A stretch of DNA of 64,000 nucleotides from Chaetoceros tenuissimus (Eukaryota > Bacillariophyta > Thalassiosirophyceae > Chaetocerotales > Chaetocerotaceae): assembly GCA_021927905.1 (NCBI GenBank), contig BLLK01000038.1, positions 1,550,001 through 1,614,000 of the forward strand, written 5' to 3'. This document shows positions 30,841 through 42,126 of the stretch, in pieces (position 1 is the stretch's first letter; each line of letters opens with the position of its first letter). The position numbers and the translations under genes are program-made. A model generated the notes under the pieces. That model was given only the letters and a program-made list of their open reading frames with translations, did no database searches and had not been told where the DNA came from.

Positions 30841-33800
30841 ATGAATGTTTTTAACTTTGAGGATGATGAAGGAATTAATGGTGTCGAAGATGATACATTG
30901 GAGGAGTTTTACAACAAAGCTAACGATATTAAGGACATATCTCCAGATGCTGCCATGGAGCAATTTGAATTTCTAATGGGAATGTTGGAACAGGCCGACG
31001 CTGCGAGTTCTACATGGATAATGAAGCTCCAAACCTTGAAAACCTTGAAACTCAATAGCTTCAAACACTTGGTCAAGCTGAAAATAGAGCATAACGACTA
31101 CCTTGCAGCTGCTACCATATACAAGCAGCTTCTAAGATGTGCGACTAGTTGCGTCAGTCTGGGCAAATTTGTTTCGGATGATGCATTCATTGATAGTGCA
31201 TTCAGTTTAATTGAAGAGATTCTCCACCATATCTTTCTTGTAATGCCTTTCCTTCAAGATGATACCATTGAAACCGACATGCTACTAGATCTTGCACAAT
31301 TTGTGCATACGGAGACTGTTCAAATATTTAATCCTTTTGAACAAGGAGCTGCCAATTGTCAAAATAAAACTCTATGGTACAAAGCGATCACAAAATACAG
31401 TCTTTTTCTTCGAAGACTCAAAGATGAAGAGAGCCTTGAGGGTTTGGTGCAGGAGCTCTCCACATACTTCGGCAACAAAAGTAAAGATTATCTCTCTCAT
31501 TTCGTCGCCGAGAACGAAATGACTCCTCACGTTCTATTTAATATTGTAGAGATGCAACTTTCTATCCTGAGAAATGACACTACATCATTCCTCCATATAT
31601 ATGAGGAAAAGAAGATTGAACTTGGTTGTATTTTGTCAGAGTCAATGTATGATATGGGGTCGATCCATCAGCATGCTGCGGAACTATACATGACCTCTTC
31701 CACTTACGACAAAGCCTGTAGCTCTTTGATCGAAGCTTGCAAATGTTGGAAGAAAACAAATGACTCCCATGCTCATGTACATTGTGTGAAGATACTCTAT
31801 ATTGTCAAAATGCTTCTTGGCTCAGCTTCCATACTTGGAGAAGATATCCTTGGAGATGTTTCACCTTCGGAATCTCTTCCTGCCATAGCAAAAGTCTTTG
31901 AAGCTTTTCGATCTAACAATATTGAAGTCTTCGAGAAATATATGAATGAAGTTGATAAAGATTGTGTCGTTATAAAGGAAGGCATTGTCAAGATTCATAG
32001 AAAGTTGCAGAAGAGAATTCTGCTGAAGGAACTACCAGAGACGTCGAGAGTTCAATTTTCAGATTTGTCGGGCGAACTGAATGATCTAGCATTGACTTCT
32101 GTTACTTCGTTGGTTTGGGAATTAATAGCTGAGAAAAAACTTCGAGGACAGGTCATCAATGATGAGTATCTGGGATCGTCTGTTGTAGAGATGCAGAAGA
32201 AACTTCTGTTGAAGGAACTACCAGAGATGTCGAGAGTTAAGTTATCAAATTTGTCTTCCAAACTGAATGGTCTAGGGTTACCTTCCGTTACTTCGTGGGT
32301 AATGAGCTTAATATGCGAGAAGAAGCTTCAAGGTCGATTGACATTTGAGGAATATATCGGGTCACAATTTGTGCCTGAATATATAAACTCTTGGGGAGAT
32401 CAGCATAGGGGTTTGAACAATGAAATAAGTCCATCTTACGTTGCTGATAGCAATCATATTCTTTTCCACAGTCAAAGTATTGGGGAAAAGATTGAAGTTG
32501 TTGCTTCTATCAATGGATCACCAACTGTATATTCTTTAGAATATTGCCAATGGCCAGGGCACGATGTGACTAGTAATTGTAAGGCATCCTTACTAGCACA
32601 TAGTATTGCTGATATCATCTATGAAGCTCGAACAAAGTATCCTTCCTTCGCAAGGCATATTGATATTACTTCCTTTGATTTTGATGAGTTGGGTAAGCTA
32701 TTGATCAATCTTGTCGAAAAGCAGAGGGAATTCAGTAGTCGAGGCATTCCTAGTTCAATTGATATTGGTCATCACTACACAAAGCCAGCATGTGCAGCAT
32801 CAATTTGAAGCACTGGTTTGAGACGTAGCAAATCGGGGACCTTTGGTTCAGGCGTGTACACTGCTAATAATCCAACAGCCTTTGCTTGTGATCAGAAGAG
32901 TGTTGGTCTCATTGTATTTAGGTTACAGGGCGAGGCAAGTTCCACTAGTTTTGATACTTATTCGTATGGACATGGCTATTGCCAAAAATTTGTCAATACA
33001 GTCTGTGGTAACAAGAGTCCAGCTTTTGGTGATTACTACAAAGAAGTGGTTCTTCAATCTTCATCACAATGTGTTCCAATCATCATTTTTGATTCGCCTC
33101 TTGGTAACAATCTCGGTAAAAATTGTTTGGATCATATGCATAAATTATTGGAAAGGATGACGCAAGATATCTTAAACATAGGCTACACTTCTGCGACTAG
33201 AGAAATGATTCACTCGTATCCATACAATACCACATTGTCCACACAAAAGCAATCTAGAGATATGTTTCAGATGTATCGATACAAAAATATATTCCCTACA
33301 CCAAAGCAGTGTAATAGTAAAAAAAAATATCATGCGAGTTTGTCGCCCCAGATAACCTTGCAGATACCACCACCATGGATGGAATTTTTGACATACCTCA
33401 ATGTAAATACGACTACAAGCACGTGTGCCCGATTTGCCTTGACGAGCTTGGATCCGACCCAAATGTATTGCGTTCTTTGTCATGTAATTGTGTCCATATC
33501 TTTCATCAGAAGTGTATTCAAAAGTCTCTTGAATCGTCACCTCGCTGTCCTACATGTAAAAGTTGGATCAAAGAACCTCAAGGCAAGTCTCCGAGTGGAA
33601 CAATGTGCATTACAATCATCCCAGACAAGTGCTCAGGCTACTCCGAAGATACCATTGTCATCCAGTATCAAATATATAGCGGCTATCAAAAGCTATATCA
33701 TTCTAATCCATATGCTTATCATGATGGTAAGGATGTCAAGGCCTACCTACCCAACAATGACAATGGTAAAAAGCTACTCAAGCGATTGAAGTATGCATTT

Positions 33801-34001
33801 GAGCATGGACTTACCTTTACGGTTGGGACATCCATGACCACTGGTCTACATAATCAGTGCACATGGGCATCAATTCATCACAAGACATCCTTGACGGGTG
33901 GTACTGCGAATCATGGATATCCTGATGAATCCTATTTTCTGAATTGCAATGAGGAGCTGGATGGGTTGGGAGTACCTCCAGCCAATGATATCCGTCTCTA
34001 G
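30841..34001 (+). pseudogene. Array copy G: near-complete, two lesions, duplicated winged helix
   Basis: From ATG 30841 the first part reads through a full CSN2-like region (SFKHLVKLKI, TLWYKAITKYSLFLRR, DKACSSLIEACKCW) and then two tandem winged helices (about 32020-32180 and 32195-32375), unlike any other copy. The ART domain is interrupted at 32806-32808 (CGA to TGA in SIRSTGL) just after the HYT motif. The frame then continues with GSGVYTA, in which one Gly-Pro-Gly residue has changed, and YKEVVLQSS. A frameshift near the A9 run at about 33320-33330 separates it from an intact RING (CPICLDELG...CPTC) and DTC ending at 34001. Either a young pseudogene or, less likely, an assembly error at the homopolymer. 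Confidence 0.75.
32020..32375 (+). repeat. Tandem duplication of the PCI winged-helix segment in copy G
   Basis: Two units each begin LLKELPE[TM]SRV and end in EYLGSS or EYIGSQF. The first resembles the winged helix of D and H (GQVINDEYLG); the second resembles E and F (QGRLTFEEYIG). The mixture suggests unequal crossing-over between subfamilies rather than simple slippage. Confidence 0.75.
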
Positions 34002-34606
34002 ATTAAATTGTCTTCCAATGCTGTAGGATAGGTATTGGTAGTAATATGATGGCTTGGACTGGTTATGAAAACATTTGGTTATTCGCTAGACTCAAAATCA
34101 TGTGTTTTGCTACATTTTCATATTTACATAATTATAAAGGTAGTATTTGCTACAATACACACATGTACGATGGTATTCTAAAGAAGAGAGTAAATAGAAA
34201 TACTAGCAAATGCTTCACAAATTAAACTATATATTACTAAGCACGTCCTGAGCACGTCGACATTGATATCCACCCTTTTCATGCATGGTAGAAAGCCATG
34301 GATGAAATCATATGTATCATAGCTAGTATTCATATGCAATGATACTCCCACTTATCCAATCTAAAATAGAAGAGCAAGACTGAATTGCCGATGAAATTGA
34401 AGAATTTGTCGGCAAAACTAAAACCGAGTCGCATCATTTCCATGACCAGAGCTACGCGTGACTTCGAACAAATAGGAATTCATTTTGAAAGAAAGGACTC
34501 TTCATTGAATTGAGTTCTGATTACAAAATGGGAGAAAATTTTGAGACGAAGACACAACTTCACCTAATATAAACAAAGAGTTACTGGATCTTCCTTTTAA
34601 ACAGGT
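34002..34606. other. Intergenic between copies G and H
   Basis: No gene. It begins with a 3' flank similar to that after H (GTAGGATAGGTA, TGGTAG, CCTTTTCATGCATGGTAGAAAG). Near 34353-34390 it resembles the RAD54 5' flank (TATCCAATCTAAAATA, AGCAAGACT). 34438-34520 repeats the promoter block of gene D. An ATG at 34528 (MGEN...) recalls the MGAN start of D, but closes after 14 codons and is out of frame with H. Confidence 0.5.
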
Positions 34607-37423
34607 ATGAATGAATACACATACGAAACGAATGATTTATTAGATGCACTAGAAAAAGTATATTACGAAGCAAAAGCTTTGAAGAATAAGAATCGGTACC
34701 AGGAGGCTATTGGCCAGTTTAAACTTCTGATTGAAATTGATCAATGTTATTCAACAGTTTCTATTTCTATCGTAAAATTTAAAAGCTTGAAGCAACTGAT
34801 CAAAATGAAGATAAACCAGGGAGAATACCATGGAGCTGCAACTCTGTTCCGACAGCTTCTTGATGACATTTCTACAAACAATGTATGGAATCCTGACTAT
34901 ACTATCAGCAGTATAGAGAAGATGCTAGACCGTATCTTTTCATTAGCGCCTTCCCATCAAGGAGATTTAAATGAGAAAAAGCAAATCCTTACTTTTGCAA
35001 GGAATATCCATGAGAAGGCTATCAACATGTTTCATCCATTTGGCCAAAGTGAAAGATGCTGTCCTAATGGGAAACTTTGGCTTCATGCACATGTCAAGTA
35101 TAGTCATTTCCTGTTTAGACTCGAAGAGGAACAAAGACTAAAAGAGCTGGAGGATGCAATCGCTTTATCCATTTCCCGTACATCTTTTGGTGTGCTTGTT
35201 TATTTCATGGAGACCTTGCTCTTGCGCTTGCATAAAGAAGAAACATTGTTATGCACTGATTCCTATCAGCAGAAGAAGATCGTATCATTCGTCCAGATAT
35301 ATGAGGAAAAGAAGATTGAACTTTCTCGCATTTTGTCCAACTTTATGCATGAAATGGGGTCGGTCCATCAACACGCTGGTGAACTATACATGACCTCGTC
35401 CAATTACGACAAAGCCCATAGCTCTTTGATTGAAGCTTGCATATGTTGGAAGCAAACAAGTGACTACCATGCTCACGTATATTGTGTGAAGTTACTCTAT
35501 ACTGTCAAAATGCTTCAAGGCTCAGCTTACATAATTGGAGAAGATGTCCTTCGAGATATTTCACCTTCGGAAGCATATGCAATAGCAACAGTGTTTGATG
35601 CTTTTCGATCTAACAATATTGAAGTCTTCGAGAAGTATATGGAGGAAATTGATGACGAGTGTGTCGTCATGAAGGAAGGCATTCTTAAGATTCATAGAGA
35701 GTTGCAGAAAAGAATTCTGCTAAAGGAACTACGAGAGACGTCAAGATTTCAGTTATCAGATTTGTCTTCCAAACTGAATGGTCTAGGTTTGACTTCCGTT
35801 ACTTCGTTGGTAATGGGTTTGATAGCCGAGAAAAAACTTCGAGGACAAGTCAGATATAGTTATTATGAGGGATCGTTATGCCCTTATTGTCATGTCGCCG
35901 AAAGCATTCATGTCGCACCCGTTTTTTCTAGCATCCAAACACAACCTTCAAGACACATCACAGAATCTTCTGCTTCCAATGATGACGAATCTCAAGCCAA
36001 TATTCAAGTAAAAAATGTTACTCGATGGCCAAACCCCGATGAAGACTATATTGTTGATGTAGCATCTTTACTGGTTGAAGCCATCGTCAATAATATCCAA
36101 AGGGCTCGTACAAAGTATCCTCACTTCGCAAGACATATTGACGTCACTTCCCTTGATTTTGATGAGTTGGGCCAACAATTGATTAGATTTTTGCATCAAC
36201 ACGCAGAGTTCAAGGCTCGCAATGTTTCTTCCTTCATTGACATTGGTTATCACTATACAAAGCCCTCATGTGCAGGGTCTATTCGAAGTACTGGTTTAAA
36301 ATGTAGTGTGCAGGGTACCTTTGGCCCAGGTATATACACTGGTAATAATTGTAAAGCGTTTGCTAATAGAGGGAGTGTTGGTCTTATTGTATTAAGATTA
36401 CAGGGCAAGACAACGTCTACTGTTTTTGACGCATACAGCTATCCATACGGAGAAGGACACATGGAAAAAAGTTTCAATACAGTCCTTGGTAACCAGCATC
36501 AACATAAAGGAGATCATTACAAAGAAGTGGTTCTTCAATCTTCATCACAGTGTGTACCTATAATAATATTTGATGCGCCTTGTAGTAACCCTTTCGATGG
36601 ACGGTGTTTAAACTACATACATAAATCATTGCAACGCATGATAGACGGATTTTTGAACACGGGCTCGGTTCTTACTGGTCCCAATGCAGGCATAACAGAA
36701 TATCTGAACAATCTCCCAACTGCAAAAACGATTAGATTTGAAAAGTATATACTCTACACGTACACCGCTCCATATCATCTTGTAGATGGTGCCTTTATGC
36801 ACAAATTAGGCAGCATACCTCTATGGAGATACGACTTCAAGCAAGACTGTCCAATATGCCTTGGAGAACTAGGATCGAATCCTTACATCTTGCGATCTTT
36901 GCATTGTGCTTGTGTGCACATCTCTCATCAAGGGTGTATTCAAAAGTCTCTAGAAATGTATCCTCGCTGTCCTACATGTAAAAAATGGGTCAAAGAGCCT
37001 CAAGGCAACTCCCCAAGTGGAACCATGTGCATTTCAATCATCCCAGACAAGTGCTCAGGCTACTCCGTAGATACTATTGTCATCCATTATCAAATGGATA
37101 GCGGCTATCAAAAGTCATATCACCCTAATCCAAATGCATATCACGATGGCAATGATGTCAAGGCCTACCTACCCAACAATGATGATGGTATGAAGCTACT
37201 GAAGAGATTGAAATATGCCTTTGAGCATGGCCTCATTTTCACGGTTGGGACTTCCATGACAACAGGACGCAAGAATCAGTGCACATGGGCTTCTATTCAC
37301 CACAAAACATCCTTGTCAGGTGGTACATTTGGTCATGGGTATCCCGATGTATCTTATTTCATGAATTGCAATGATGAGCTGGATGGGTTGGGAGTACCTC
37401 CAGCCGATGACATCCGTCTCTAG
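34607..37423 (+). CDS. Array gene H: CSN2-like/ART/RING/Deltex fusion
   Basis: A 938-residue intact protein from ATG 34607. The CSN2-like region starts almost at once (YYEAKALK near residue 19; KSLKQLIKMKI; KLWLHAHVKYSHFLF; KAHSSLIEACICW) and ends in a winged helix (GQVRYSYYEGS) around 430. The ART domain has His549 (HYT), GPGIYTGNN and YKEVVLQSS. RING starts at Cys748; the central ligands read CACVHISHQGC, so the spacing is kept. The DTC domain is about 798-935 with FTVGTSMTT, SIHHKT and HGYPDV. It is closest to D in sequence and promoter but has lost the myristoylated N-terminal extension. Last member of the array, 693 bp upstream of RAD54. Confidence 0.86.
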   Translation: MNEYTYETNDLLDALEKVYYEAKALKNKNRYQEAIGQFKLLIEIDQCYSTVSISIVKFKSLKQLIKMKINQGEYHGAATLFRQLLDDISTNNVWNPDYTISSIEKMLDRIFSLAPSHQGDLNEKKQILTFARNIHEKAINMFHPFGQSERCCPNGKLWLHAHVKYSHFLFRLEEEQRLKELEDAIALSISRTSFGVLVYFMETLLLRLHKEETLLCTDSYQQKKIVSFVQIYEEKKIELSRILSNFMHEMGSVHQHAGELYMTSSNYDKAHSSLIEACICWKQTSDYHAHVYCVKLLYTVKMLQGSAYIIGEDVLRDISPSEAYAIATVFDAFRSNNIEVFEKYMEEIDDECVVMKEGILKIHRELQKRILLKELRETSRFQLSDLSSKLNGLGLTSVTSLVMGLIAEKKLRGQVRYSYYEGSLCPYCHVAESIHVAPVFSSIQTQPSRHITESSASNDDESQANIQVKNVTRWPNPDEDYIVDVASLLVEAIVNNIQRARTKYPHFARHIDVTSLDFDELGQQLIRFLHQHAEFKARNVSSFIDIGYHYTKPSCAGSIRSTGLKCSVQGTFGPGIYTGNNCKAFANRGSVGLIVLRLQGKTTSTVFDAYSYPYGEGHMEKSFNTVLGNQHQHKGDHYKEVVLQSSSQCVPIIIFDAPCSNPFDGRCLNYIHKSLQRMIDGFLNTGSVLTGPNAGITEYLNNLPTAKTIRFEKYILYTYTAPYHLVDGAFMHKLGSIPLWRYDFKQDCPICLGELGSNPYILRSLHCACVHISHQGCIQKSLEMYPRCPTCKKWVKEPQGNSPSGTMCISIIPDKCSGYSVDTIVIHYQMDSGYQKSYHPNPNAYHDGNDVKAYLPNNDDGMKLLKRLKYAFEHGLIFTVGTSMTTGRKNQCTWASIHHKTSLSGGTFGHGYPDVSYFMNCNDELDGLGVPPADDIRL

Positions 37424-38116
37424 AATTAATTGCCTTTTGACACAGTAGGATAGGTACTGGTAGTCATATGATTTTAACATGGACTTGGCAACATGGATAC
37501 AAATTGGTGAATTGTCAGTAACATGTGGAAGAAATCACCCTTGAAAAATTTCATTTCATTGTGCACATGTCATTGTCATAGTTTCCCAACTCGTGCCATT
37601 TTCATTTAGTCACTAGCTAGATTCAAGACCATGTCTTGAGCTATATTTTCATATTTTTATACATTCGTAGTCTAGAGGTAATTCTAATATTATGAGCTAG
37701 AATTCAACTACGCATCATCGAATTTCAGTACTATTTCCAGAGAGAAAATAGAAATACAAATAAATGTCAACGTATATATTGTACAGTGTCTTTCAATTGA
37801 TTTCATCCTTTTCATACACGGTAGAAAGGCATGGATAAAATGCATATACTATCTTATATCCAATGACACTCTAAAATTGCCTATCCAATCTAAAATAATA
37901 GAACAAGACTCAATTGACAGTGAAAGAATTGTTGGAATCAAGTTTTTTCAAAAAAGCCCGCCATTGTTGTTTTCGCAAGCGAAACCACAACAGAGCCACA
38001 ACAGAAACCAAAAGAGCATCATCATCACCTGCTATTACTACTACTCGTAAGAGACTACCTACCTACCTCACCTACTCCAAACCAAATGAAACAAAACCAT
38101 CAAATTCAAATCTAGA
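37424..38116. other. Intergenic between gene H and the RAD54-like gene
   Basis: No gene supported. It contains the RAD54 promoter. The block 37881-38060 (CTATCCAATCTAAAATA, AACAAGACTCAATTGACAGT, GCATCATCATCACCTGCTATT) has degraded copies near 24.88, 29.84 and 34.36 kb. Confidence 0.5.
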
Positions 38117-41100
38117 ATGTTTCGAAAACGAAAGACAACATCATCCTTTGGACCAGACGGGAGACGTCTCACCTCCTCCACATCCACCATTACTAAAAAC
38201 CACATTCGTCCATTGCCACAAATGAATATCCAACGTCAAGCATTCTTTCCAGGAATTCAATCAAACTCGCTTCAAAATAAATTCAAACGGCCCATGACGA
38301 AACGAAGAAGTTATGATAAATCAGCTGAAGCAGCTTTGAAAGCCTCTTCTTTGGGTCCCAGGAAACGAATGGATGGAATGGCCAAATTGATGGCGAGAGC
38401 GGGGAAAGGATTGAGTTACAAATTGCCAATGAAAAAGAATCCAAACATCATGTCCGATTCAGAAGGAGAGGAGGAAGAAGAAGAAGTGGAGGAAGATCGA
38501 CCTTTTGAACCGCTGTGTGTTTGGAAATCTCCTTGGAATGAGGGGGAGTGTCAAGGACTTGAAAAGATTGCAGTCAGGGAGATGCGAGCGGATGAATATG
38601 GAGTGGAGGAAGAAGTGACTGTGTATAGGTCTCCACCCAAGGAGGCTTTTAATAGGAATGATCAGTATGTGCCTCCTGTTTTGGCTAAATGGCTGAGGCC
38701 TCATCAGAGAGAAGGTGTGCAGTTCATGTATGAATGTGTCATGGGGATGAGAGATTTTGATGGTACTGGATGTATCCTGGCAGATGATATGGGATTAGGT
38801 GAGTTCAATAGTGTACTAGGAGTGAAGCGACGAGCATAAGCAAGTAGTTTCATGCAGTACTACGTTTGCAGTGCCTTTTGCAAAGAGCATGGCGGCATGA
38901 GTGATCGATATGGAATGAACTTTAGTTTACGACTGCATATTGTTCAATGTGCAAAAGAACCTTCCATTGCTCAGATCTCTATATTTTTCATTTACTCATA
39001 CTCACAAATTCAAAATGTACTTTTTAGGAAAAACACTTCAGTCAGTGACACTCATTTACACACTCCTAAAAACAAGTCTGAAAGCAAACAATGAACCAAC
39101 AGCCAAACGTGTCATTGTAGTATGTCCATGCTCCCTTGTCAAAAACTGGGATAATGAATTTGTAAAGTGGTTGGGACCGGGTGCAGTCAAAACTCTAGCA
39201 TTGGCAGAATCCGATCGAAAAACTGTAGAACGTAGTATGGATCTATTCGTAAGGACGAAAATGTTCAATGTCTTGATTTGCAGTTATGAAACCATTCGTA
39301 CACACATCAAACGATTGAATAGTAAACCAGATAGTTGTGATTTACTCGTATGTGATGAAGCACATCGGTTGAAAAATAATGAGAATCAGACATCTAGGGC
39401 ACTGGCGAGTTTACCTGCCAAACGAAGAGTACTATTGACAGGAACACCAATGCAAAATGATTTAGGGGAATTCTTTGCCATGGTGAACTTTACGAATCCA
39501 GGGGTATTGGGTACTGAAGAAAACTTTCGAAAGTATTATTTGAATCCTATTCTTACAGGACGTGAACCGGATGCGAGTGAGCGGCAAAAGCAGAGAATGG
39601 CAGAACGTCAAATGGAATTATCAGAAGCTACCAATATTTTTATCTTGAGAAGAGTCAATACTTTGAATGCACAGCATTTGCCTCCCAAACTTGTTCAAGT
39701 TGTTTGTTGCAACCTTACTGAAATTCAGAAAAATATGTACCAGCATCTCATTTCTTCCAAAGATATGCAGCATGTATTGGATGGAAAGCAAGTCAATTGT
39801 TTGAGTTCCATTCAAATGTTGATGAAGTTGTGTAATCATCCAAGTCTGATTGCAGATGAAGATCCAAGACAGAAATCTCAAGCTAAAGGTCGACGTGCAG
39901 CTGCCAAAAATCAATCCTACGCAGAGGATGAAAAGAGTAGTGCTGCTCCAGGTGCAGATGGAGTAGGGAAATTCCTTCCTGATAACGCTGCTGGTGGAGG
40001 AAGAGGTATGAATGCACCAGTGAGACCTGAATGGAGTGGGAAAATGTTTGTCCTTTACAGATTGATGAGAGAGATGCGCAAACCTGGGAATGGAAATGAC
40101 AAGATTGTCATTGTTTCCAACTACACTCAGACACTTGATCTAATTGGCAAAATGTGCAGAGAGAATAGCTGGGGATTCTGCAGACTGGATGGTAGTATTT
40201 CGATGAAGAAACGTCAAAAGATGGTGGATGAATTCAACGACCCTTCTTCTTCCCTCGTTGCATTTCTTTTATCGAGTAAAGCTGGAGGTTGTGGTCTGAA
40301 CTTGATTGGAGGTAATCGTTTGGTACTGTTTGATCCAGGTAAGAAAATCTCCCAGTAATGATCTCAGTTAATTTCCTTTTGGATTCCTTCTCTGACTTAT
40401 TTCTACGCTCAGATTGGAATCCAGCTGTCGATAAGCAAGCAGCTGCTCGCTGCTGGCGTGACGGACAAAAGAAGAGATGCTTCACCTAGTAAGTCTATAG
40501 TCATGCAAATACTTTCATTAGATTATTGAGTCGACTATGAAGCTAACAATGCCTATTTACAGTCGATTCCTTGCTACTGGGACGGTGGAAGAAAAGATTT
40601 TCCAGAGACAGCTTTCAAAAGAAGGACTACAGTCTATTGTTGACGATAAGGAACAAGTCAATGCTTTGAGTACGAAAGACCTTAGAAACTTGTTCAAAAT
40701 GAGATCAGGTACACCATCGGATACTCATGATAAACTTCGATGCGAGAGATGTCAGACTTACGATGATAATGCGGAAAAAGAAGCTTTGAAAGTTCTTCCA
40801 AAACAACTAAGCGCTTGCAAGGATTTGTTGGAGATAATGAGTGCTCATGAAGATGCAAAATATTTTGCTGCTCCTCTCAAACCGACTGAGCACGATGTAT
40901 CTACCGAAGAGTATGAGAAACACGTCAAGCAACCTATGGATTTGGGAACCATTAAGAAAAAACTCTATACTGATGTCTCACTTCCAAACTCATACAAGAA
41001 GCCTTCTGAATTCTCAAAGGATGTAAATCGAATCTTTACAAACGTTATGAAAGTCTGGGAACCGGGTTGCGAATTAGCAGATGCGTCTCGTAGACTGCAG

Positions 41101-42126
41101 AGTTGGTGGACTGAGCAATGGACTCAACTTGTACCTCGTCTCATGAGCATGAAACCAGACGACGAAGAAGAAAAGGCAAAAGCTTGTAGCAGCGAGGATG
41201 AGAACAATGAAATCGACAATTGTGCCTATGTCCATAATGAAAGAGGGGAAGACTTCCAAGAACAGTTGGGCATGCCTGATGAAGAGAATATGCGCCACTG
41301 GTCTCATCACCATACAACCGACACAGTTGATGATCCAGTATTCCGTGCAGCAATGAGAGGATTCGACTCAGTCTCATTTGTATTTGGCCTTGAAGTGACA
41401 TGGAGTCTAATTCAAGAGCGTCAGCAGGAAGAAGAAGAAAAGGCTGCACTGAAGGAACTCGAGGCTGCTCAAGAGTTGGGATGTATTGATGAATGCGAAG
41501 ACGAAGATGATGACGAAGAAGAGGATCAGAAGAAGCCATCCAAAGAGACAGACACAGTCGTAGAAAAAAGTGTAGAGTCCAAGCCAGTTCCAATGGACGC
41601 AAGTGATAGTGAAAGCGAAGACGACGATGATGCTACTTGGAATCTCTTTGCTACATTCACCAAAGACCAAATCACTTCCAACTCCAGTCTAACATGTGAA
41701 TCTGATGGATGTGGTAATGTCGCATGTAGTCATTGGAAATCTGACAAAGATGAAGAGATGAAAGTATGTTTGAAATGCCAAGACGAAGAATTTGACGGCT
41801 GGCCTTCAGGTTTGGAACCAAAGGACCAGATACTCAGAGAATGCATTGAACAATATTGCACAAAACCAAAGAAAGTTGAAGAAATGATTGAAGAACCTTC
41901 TTCTACTGAAGTTGAAATGAAAGATGCGAATGTTGAAATTGATGTATCAGAACCAGAGGAAGTAGTTTGCGAGGCAAAACCAGAGAAGCCACAAGACAAA
42001 TCTCCATCTGAAAAGAAGTCCACTCCAAAGAAAAAAGAATGGGAATGTGGGGTTTGTACATATTTGAATCCAAACAGATCAAAGAAATGTAAGATGTGTA
42101 AATCTCCAAAGGAATTGACGGGGTAG
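38117..42126 (+). CDS. RAD54: RAD54-like SNF2 translocase with bromodomain and RanBP2 finger
   Basis: Four exons (38117-38798, 39028-40338, 40413-40488, 40563-42126) give 1210 residues. The SNF2 core has Walker A DDMGLGKT, created exactly at the first splice, Walker B as [41 protein letters not shown] and WRDGQKK. The REPDASE-type insert recalls RAD54B. In recombination, RAD54 moves on duplex DNA with Rad51. After the core come a bromodomain ([18 protein letters not shown], around residues 790-900), long acidic tracts, a Cys-rich patch ([14 protein letters not shown]...CLKC) and a C-terminal RanBP2-type zinc finger ([10 protein letters not shown]...CKMC). The last two modules are not part of animal or fungal RAD54. 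Start chosen at the first ATG of the open frame. Confidence 0.88.
38799..39027 (+). other. RAD54 intron 1
   Basis: GTGAGT...TTTTTAG, 229 bp, phase 1. It sits inside the Walker A codons (DDMGLG / KT), so splicing is required for ATPase function. Confidence 0.85.
40339..40412 (+). other. RAD54 intron 2
   Basis: GTAAGA...GCTCAG, 74 bp, phase 1, between FDP and DWNPA of the helicase C-terminal lobe. Confidence 0.85.
40489..40562 (+). other. RAD54 intron 3
   Basis: GTAAGT...ATTTACAG, 74 bp, phase 2, between CFT and YRFLATGT. Introns 2 and 3 have the same length and isolate a 76-bp exon. Confidence 0.85.

Noticed and set aside
4683-37423. The ART domains as captured bacterial ADP-ribosylating toxins
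   Set aside because: The H-Y-E pattern and its spacing fit eukaryotic PARPs, the domain sits in frame between host-type CSN2-like and Deltex modules, and no secretion or delivery parts are present.
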